The translations under genes and the position numbers were made by a program. DNA of 34,283 bases, from assembly GCA_016719895.1 (NCBI GenBank), contig JADJYG010000029.1:1-34283 (forward strand), written 5' to 3'. The stretch comes from Saprospirales bacterium. Its GTDB lineage: Bacteria > Bacteroidota > Bacteroidia > Chitinophagales > Saprospiraceae. Below are positions 30,151-34,283 of the stretch, piece by piece; position 1 is the stretch's first letter, and each line of letters begins with the position of its first letter. The notes below the pieces were generated by a model, which was not told where the DNA came from, searched no databases, and saw only the letters and a list, made by a program, of their open reading frames with translations.

Positions 30151-32370
30151 TTATTGACGCATTTTCGATTTAGTCCGTTCGATTTTTTGGCGGATATAGT
30201 CCTGATTGGCGGGATCGGCGCTCATTTGAAGGGCTACCTCATAGCTCTGCAATGCCAGCTCGTAAGCCTCCGCTTCAAAATATACATCGCCGTCGCTTGA
30301 AAAGGTTGCCGCAAGCGTCGGGCGCTGGGCCTCGATGGCAGCCATTTTTGCCGCTGCATTTTCGTTTTTCGGATATCCGGTGTCCTTTGCGCGCCGGTAG
30401 CAAGCCAAAGCATTCAGCAAATGATGCCCGCCGAGGTTACTGGAAGAATCCCCCTGACGAACCAGGCGGTTGTATTCTTTTTGCTGGATGAGTTTGGCTT
30501 CCACGCTGTCGAGTAGTTTTTCCAGGTCGAACCGGCCCAAAATGTCGATGCTGTTGGCGGCATGGTAGGCTTGGGTGGCCTTGTCGTAGGCTTCACTGTT
30601 TTCAAAGGCTTTTCCGTTGGAAACCATCGAGTCGATGTAGTAATTGGTGGCCAGGATACCCATCAAAAAAGAAAAGATACTCGCCACGATGGCCGCGCGC
30701 GCCCAAACATATGCCCGCCGCTCGCTCCTTTCCGCCTTTTCCCGCAGTTCGCGTTCGCGTTCGGCAACCGCCTTTTCGCGCTCCAGTTCCAGTTTTTGGG
30801 CTTCGTATTCCAGCCGCCGCCGTTCTTCTTCTTCGGCCCTGTCCTGCGAGGCGTTCAGAAACGCCAGGTTGCGCTCGAAGAGTTCCCGGTCCGGTTCCCA
30901 GTCGGCTTCCCGGATGCGGACGGCCGGCTGCGGGTGGTAGCGAGCGGCCCAGAAGTAATTCACCGGCGTTTTTTCCCTCCATTCGACCAGGTGCTCCAGG
31001 CGGGCGCCGCCGATCCAGCCTTGCCGCGCATCCTCCTCGTTATCTTCCCGGGCTTGTTGCAGCCGCTGGTACTGGCGCGCGTTGTCGGCTTCTTCGAGGG
31101 CCCATTCGTCCAGGCGTTCCCAGTTGCGCAGGAGGCTTTCGTGCGAGATGTCGAGCATGTTTTCCTCCTGCAGGGGCGCGCCGGGGGGCGGCATCAGGAA
31201 GGAGGTGTCGATCTGGCGGAATTGTTCGATGACGCGGTCCACTTCCTCACGGCCGGCGGGTATGGCCCGGGCGAGGCCGTATATTTCGACCATGCGCGTG
31301 GGGCGGCGGCCGCCCTTGTCGCCCGCGCTGCGGTCGGTGAGGCGTTGAAAAAGGAGTTTGGCGATGGCTTTTTCGCGGTCGTTCAGGGCCTGGTAGCGTT
31401 CTTCGGCGTGGCGGCCCAGGGCCCCGGTCATCTGGCCTACGGCCTCGAAGTCGTCGTGGCCGATGGGCGCGCCGGCGCCGCCCTGTTGCCAGTGGCGGTA
31501 CGTGCGCATGAGGGCGTGCTGGAGCAGGGGGAGCTGGTCCATGTTGTCGCCCACTTCGCGCACGAGGCGGTTGGCCAGCGTGGGGTCGAGGGGGGCGCCC
31601 ACCACGCCGAGCGGGCCGGCTACGGCGCGGCGCACGTTTTCGCCGCTGAGGCGGGGTACCAGGTACTGGCCCTGGTTGATGATCTCGGGCAGGCCTCGGT
31701 AGCGCACGCATTCGCCAAGAAATTCGGAGCGCATGGTCAGGACCACGTAAATCTCCGCGGTTTGCTGCTGCGAGGCCGTGAGCAGGAGGTCCACAAAGTG
31801 GGCGGCTTCGCCGGGCGGGATTTCATGCCCGAAGCGGAACAGCTCCTCGAACTGGTCGGCCACGATCAGCGTCTTGTCGTACGCGCCGGCGCCCTGCAGG
31901 GCTTTCAGCAACCCGAAGGAGCTGTTGTTCAGGAGCGGCAGCAGGCGGCCGATTTCCGGCGCCAGCGCGGCGCGGTCCGTCGAGCGTTGGTGTGCGCCGG
32001 CCAGGGCTGCGGCGAGGTTTTGAACGGGGCTGTTGCCGGGGCGGCAGATGACGATCCGCCAGTCGGCAACGCGGTCCTGTTTTTTGCCGCCGTGCAAAGC
32101 GGGGATAAGGCCGGCGCGCACCAGCGAGGACTTTCCGCTGCCCGAGTTGCCCAGCACGCCGAGAAAGTGCGTTTGCATGAGCCGGATCACCAATTCTTCG
32201 GCCTGGCCTTCGCGGCCGAAAAACAGGTGGGCTTCCCGCGTGCGGAAAGGGCGCAGCCCGGGAAACGGGTTTTGCTGCGTCTGCTCCCAGTCCAGAATGT
32301 CCATGTCCTGGCCCTGCTTCTGCAAATCGAGGTAGTACTCGTCGAGCTGAAAGTGCGGGGGTTCAGGCAT
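30151..32370 (-). CDS. nSTAND1 NTPase with coiled coil, transmembrane helix and C-terminal TPRs
   Basis: This 739-aa signal-transducing NTPase belongs to the novel STAND (nSTAND1) group. ATG 32370 is chosen because it overlaps the upstream stop (ATGCCTGA); an in-frame TTG 13 codons earlier is less likely. The hallmark NPFPGLRPF is at 34-42, Walker A GNSGSGKSS at 74-82, Walker B LIVADQFEELF at 168-178, a sensor-like LTMRSEFLGEC near 211-221, and DISHESLLRNW at 407-417. A coiled coil rich in Glu/Arg (~508-551) precedes one membrane helix (~557-578, AAIVASIFSFLMGILATNYY). TPR-like repeats follow (~585-739). Basic residues before the helix put the NTPase in the cytoplasm and the TPRs outside. STAND NTPases act as ligand-triggered switches that oligomerise and activate effectors, here perhaps the TIR protein. 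Confidence 0.9.
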   Translation of the reverse strand: MPEPPHFQLDEYYLDLQKQGQDMDILDWEQTQQNPFPGLRPFRTREAHLFFGREGQAEELVIRLMQTHFLGVLGNSGSGKSSLVRAGLIPALHGGKKQDRVADWRIVICRPGNSPVQNLAAALAGAHQRSTDRAALAPEIGRLLPLLNNSSFGLLKALQGAGAYDKTLIVADQFEELFRFGHEIPPGEAAHFVDLLLTASQQQTAEIYVVLTMRSEFLGECVRYRGLPEIINQGQYLVPRLSGENVRRAVAGPLGVVGAPLDPTLANRLVREVGDNMDQLPLLQHALMRTYRHWQQGGAGAPIGHDDFEAVGQMTGALGRHAEERYQALNDREKAIAKLLFQRLTDRSAGDKGGRRPTRMVEIYGLARAIPAGREEVDRVIEQFRQIDTSFLMPPPGAPLQEENMLDISHESLLRNWERLDEWALEEADNARQYQRLQQAREDNEEDARQGWIGGARLEHLVEWREKTPVNYFWAARYHPQPAVRIREADWEPDRELFERNLAFLNASQDRAEEEERRRLEYEAQKLELEREKAVAERERELREKAERSERRAYVWARAAIVASIFSFLMGILATNYYIDSMVSNGKAFENSEAYDKATQAYHAANSIDILGRFDLEKLLDSVEAKLIQQKEYNRLVRQGDSSSNLGGHHLLNALACYRRAKDTGYPKNENAAAKMAAIEAQRPTLAATFSSDGDVYFEAEAYELALQSYEVALQMSADPANQDYIRQKIERTKSKMRQ

Positions 32371-33347
32371 GGCCTTGAGGGTTGAGGAATTCAACGATTT
32401 GTTGTTCAAAATCGGCCTGCGTGCAGTCGATGATCCGGAAGCGGTGGCTTTTTACCTCGGCAATGCGCCCGAGGACGTCGGGTTCGGCCACGCAGATGGC
32501 CATGGGGTGTGGCGGCGGTTTTTCCACGGCGACCTGAATCAGGTTTATTTTCATGGCGTTGCACCAGGGGCTCGAGCCGTTTCGCAGCAAAATAATGGCC
32601 TTTTCACAGGCCAGCCAGAAATTGCGGAACGCCGTTTCGGGGTCGATCCGCGGTTCGTCTTCGGGAAAAACCGGCGGGTAGGGGTCGTGTTTTTGGTTGT
32701 AAATCAGGTCTTGTATGCGCTGCCGGATCGGCTCGTTTTTGTCGCGGTAATCAAAAATATAAAACACACTCGGCGTTTGGGGCGTTCCGGGCGGCGGGGC
32801 GGGAGTGGCCTGGTCGTTTTTTTCTTCCAGCAGCCGGATATGGTCCAGCAGCGACTTGGCGATGGCCGTCCGTTCGAGGCTGGGCAGGACCAGGATTTGG
32901 GGCAGCGTTTTTAAATCGGCCTCTATCCGGTTGAAAAATTCGACCTGCGATTTTGGGCATTCATCCGTGCTGGCATTGGCGAGAAACAGTCGAAACCCCG
33001 GATTGTCTGCCGCGTTTTCCCTGGCCAGGCGGTATTGCATTTGGACGAGCGGTTCGTCGCTGCCGGCTGCCGGCTTGGGGCCTTCCAGGTCGTCAAACAG
33101 GTGTATAGAAAAGATGGAGGCCTCGCAGCTGCCGGCGCAAGAAGTCCTCCAGTGCAGCGGCGGGCAGGGTCTTCGGGTTTTCGGGCGCATCCGGCGCTTC
33201 ATCGGGGAGGATTCGATAGTTTACCCCGTTGAATTCGCGTTGGTCCAGGAATTCCCGCAGCAGCTGCTCGCGCAGGTCTTTGGAGCTGCTGGCGGTATAG
33301 CCCAGGAAGATGGCGTCGGCGGTCGGCGGCGCCGGCGGCGGGATCAT
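32363..33347 (-). pseudogene. DUF4062/TIR-like two-domain protein, one frameshift
   Basis: The gene begins at ATG 33347, overlapping the TIR gene end by 4 nt (ATGA). Frame 1 reads IFLGYTASSSKDLREQLLRE and then ALEDFLRRQLRG and stops at 33093. From about 33125 the sequence goes on in the frame CEASIFSIHLFDDLEGPKP through to the stop at 32363. The first domain resembles DUF4062/TIR-like proteins (start of type I-F/Y-L-x-x-T-x-x-D-L, later SIHLF and a Q-x-x-LA helix). The second resembles another TIR-like fold (VFYIFDYRDKNEPI, a PVFPEDEP loop, LACEKAIILLRNGSSPWCNA). The span is 985 nt, 1 more than a multiple of 3, consistent with a single indel. The intact protein would have ~328 aa. If the indel is real, the downstream frame could restart at ATG 33202. 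Confidence 0.65.
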
Positions 33348-33869
33348 TTTTGCAGGATATCGTAAATATCTTCGGAAAACAGGGCTACTTTTTCGTCGAA
33401 CTCGGGTTCGTCGGGGCGGATCGGGAGCCGGCTTTTATAAAATCGGCGTACAGGATGCCGTTATCCCGCAGATACGCGGCAATGCGGCTGGCTTCCTGTT
33501 GCGCTGTTGGGCTGTCCGTTTGCAAAACGATCCAGGCATCAGGCTGCACCGGCACGATGCGTGGCGCCCGTCCAGGATCAATTCACCTGCCTGCTCCAGG
33601 AAATGCAGGAATTCGAGCCGGCACCATTCGCTGGATAAATACGCCGGCGAAAGGACGGGCACGAACAGGCGGGTAGCGCGCAAGGCCTGCTGAAGGCGGT
33701 TCGGCAGGGGCATTGCCCGACCGGAGGTCTTCCCGGTCGAAAAAATATTCAGTTTTTTACCAAGACGGCCAAAATAATCGGCTGCCAGTTTTTGGTGAAA
33801 CTGTTCGATCCAATTGCCTCGGGCGGTATTATCGTGATGGGCGTAACTGATAAAAATATCGTACTGCAT
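33344..33869 (-). CDS. TIR-domain protein, first gene of the nSTAND operon (frame breaks in its C-terminal part)
   Basis: The start is ATG 33869, giving MQYDIFISYAHHDN, the standard TIR opening (strand A and box 1); an in-frame TTG upstream is less likely. Further TIR features are the F-S-TGKTSGRAMP loop, LQQALRATRLFVPVLSPAYL and SSEWCRLEFLHFLEQ, whose Glu sits where the catalytic Glu of NAD-cleaving TIR domains lies. The uninterrupted frame stops at 33435. Homologous sequence continues as APRIVPVQPDAWIVLQTDSP and RIAAYLRDNGILYADFIKA, then IRPDEPEFDEKVALF with SEDIYDILQK, ending at 33344. So two indels are needed, and the restored protein would have ~175 aa. Bacterial TIR proteins often act as NADase effectors or signal generators in defence; that role is inference. 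Confidence 0.75.
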
Positions 33870-33958
33870 GATTTGGTCGGGGGAGAACAGGTCGGAAACG
33901 TGCAAATATCAACATAATTTTTGTTTTTTTCCCGGGTGTTTTCCAACCCGCTCCGGCG

Positions 33959-33966
33959 TATATTTG
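33959..33966 (+). promoter_or_regulatory. Candidate -7 element for the Uma2-like gene
   Basis: TATATTTG matches TAnnTTTG on the plus strand; no TTG lies at the right distance upstream. It sits between the divergent TIR operon and the Uma2-like gene, ~38 nt before the chosen start codon. Confidence 0.35.
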
Positions 33967-34003
33967 TCGGCTAGAACCCGCGTTATGCCCACCGTTGTTG
34001 CGG

Positions 34004-34283
34004 ATGCCGGGAAGTCCTCACCTCTCGAAAAGAAGCCATCCGCCATGGCCCGGTCGAACTGCAAAACCGCTGACCAGGGCGGAATTTGCCGCCCTGGCGG
34101 AGCGCCACCCCGACCTGGCAATGGAACGGGAGGCCAACGGAACTGTACTTGTTATGTCCCCTGTAAAAAGAGGTTCTGGGGAAAAAGAGAACCGTTGTTG
34201 TATGGATTTCTATTCATTTGGTATTTATACCTCGTTTCGGCAAGTTTTCCAGCATGATCCAGACTTCGGAAATTTTAACAATT
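34004..34283 (+). CDS. Uma2-family (DUF820) endonuclease-like protein, partial at window edge
   Basis: From ATG 34004 the frame is open to the right edge (93 codons). It contains the Uma2 N-terminal pattern KPLTRAEFAALAERHPDLAM, then EREANGTVLVMSPVKRGSG and EKENR. Uma2 proteins have a PD-(D/E)XK restriction-like nuclease fold whose catalytic residues come later and are not in the window. After EKENR the frame no longer resembles the family well, while an adjacent frame (LLYGFLFIWYLY) fits the expected helix better, so an indel near 34195 is possible. The gene diverges from the TIR/STAND operon. An ATG at 33985 in another frame is an alternative but leads away from the LTRAEF motif. Confidence 0.55.
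   Translation, partial: MPGSPHLSKRSHPPWPGRTAKPLTRAEFAALAERHPDLAMEREANGTVLVMSPVKRGSGEKENRCCMDFYSFGIYTSFRQVFQHDPDFGNFNN

Noticed and set aside
30562..32385. A 607-codon plus-strand frame opposite the nSTAND gene
   Set aside because: The minus strand carries all nSTAND1 motifs in order; the plus frame is an alanine/glycine/valine-rich shadow.

Overview
The window looks like a chromosomal segment of a Bacteroidota bacterium, most likely a Saprospiria-like lineage; this assignment is inference. The evidence is: type IX secretion (T9SS) C-terminal sorting domains on two proteins, a CHU_C/gliding-type C-terminal domain on a 2525-residue surface protein, a 'choice-of-anchor L' domain, SprB-like repeats, a decayed 6-bladed beta-propeller lipoprotein, and several promoters of the Bacteroidota form TTG-N19-21-TAnnTTTG. 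No tRNA, rRNA or CRISPR array was recognised.

Left part (1-10100). On the minus strand lies a class Ia ribonucleotide reductase cluster in the order nrdB, a DUF1508/YegP-like gene, a secreted hypothetical gene, then nrdA (cut by the left edge). Two perfect DnaA boxes in inverted orientation lie upstream of nrdB. A secreted alpha/beta hydrolase and a 1337-aa Asp-box/PKD/LamG protein follow on the plus strand, both with T9SS-type tails. Between them is a 158-bp hairpin element resembling a MITE. A CorA-type transporter with its own promoter lies convergent to the large protein.

Middle (10100-25730). A 7.6-kb gene encodes a giant secreted protein with 17 tandem Ig/PKD-like repeats of about 84 aa, followed by a strong terminator. 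Then come mazG and a duplicated module: a minus-strand XRE regulator beside a divergent promoter driving a secreted protein gene. Copy 1 is intact and faces a Cys-rich secreted protein. In copy 2 the regulator is frameshifted, and the lipoprotein beta-propeller gene it faces is broken by at least five frameshifts. rpsO and pnp follow.

Right part (25731-34283). About 800 bp of intergenic repeats contains nested perfect inverted repeats of 46 and 51 bp, tandem 'caggattaacaggat' repeats and suspicious poly-G runs. Beyond it is a minus-strand operon, read right to left: a TIR-domain protein, a DUF4062/TIR-like protein, an nSTAND1 NTPase with coiled coil, one transmembrane helix and TPRs, a signal-peptide TPR/WD40 protein, and a lipoprotein. 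The first two are coupled by an ATGA overlap, the next pair by an 8-nt overlap, and the NTPase and WD40 genes are 12 bp apart. Topology suggests a trans-envelope TIR/STAND signalling or conflict system, the most interesting item here. Its TIR, DUF4062-like and WD40 genes carry frameshifts as read, so either the locus is decaying or the assembly has indel errors. A partial Uma2-like nuclease gene starts divergently at the right edge.
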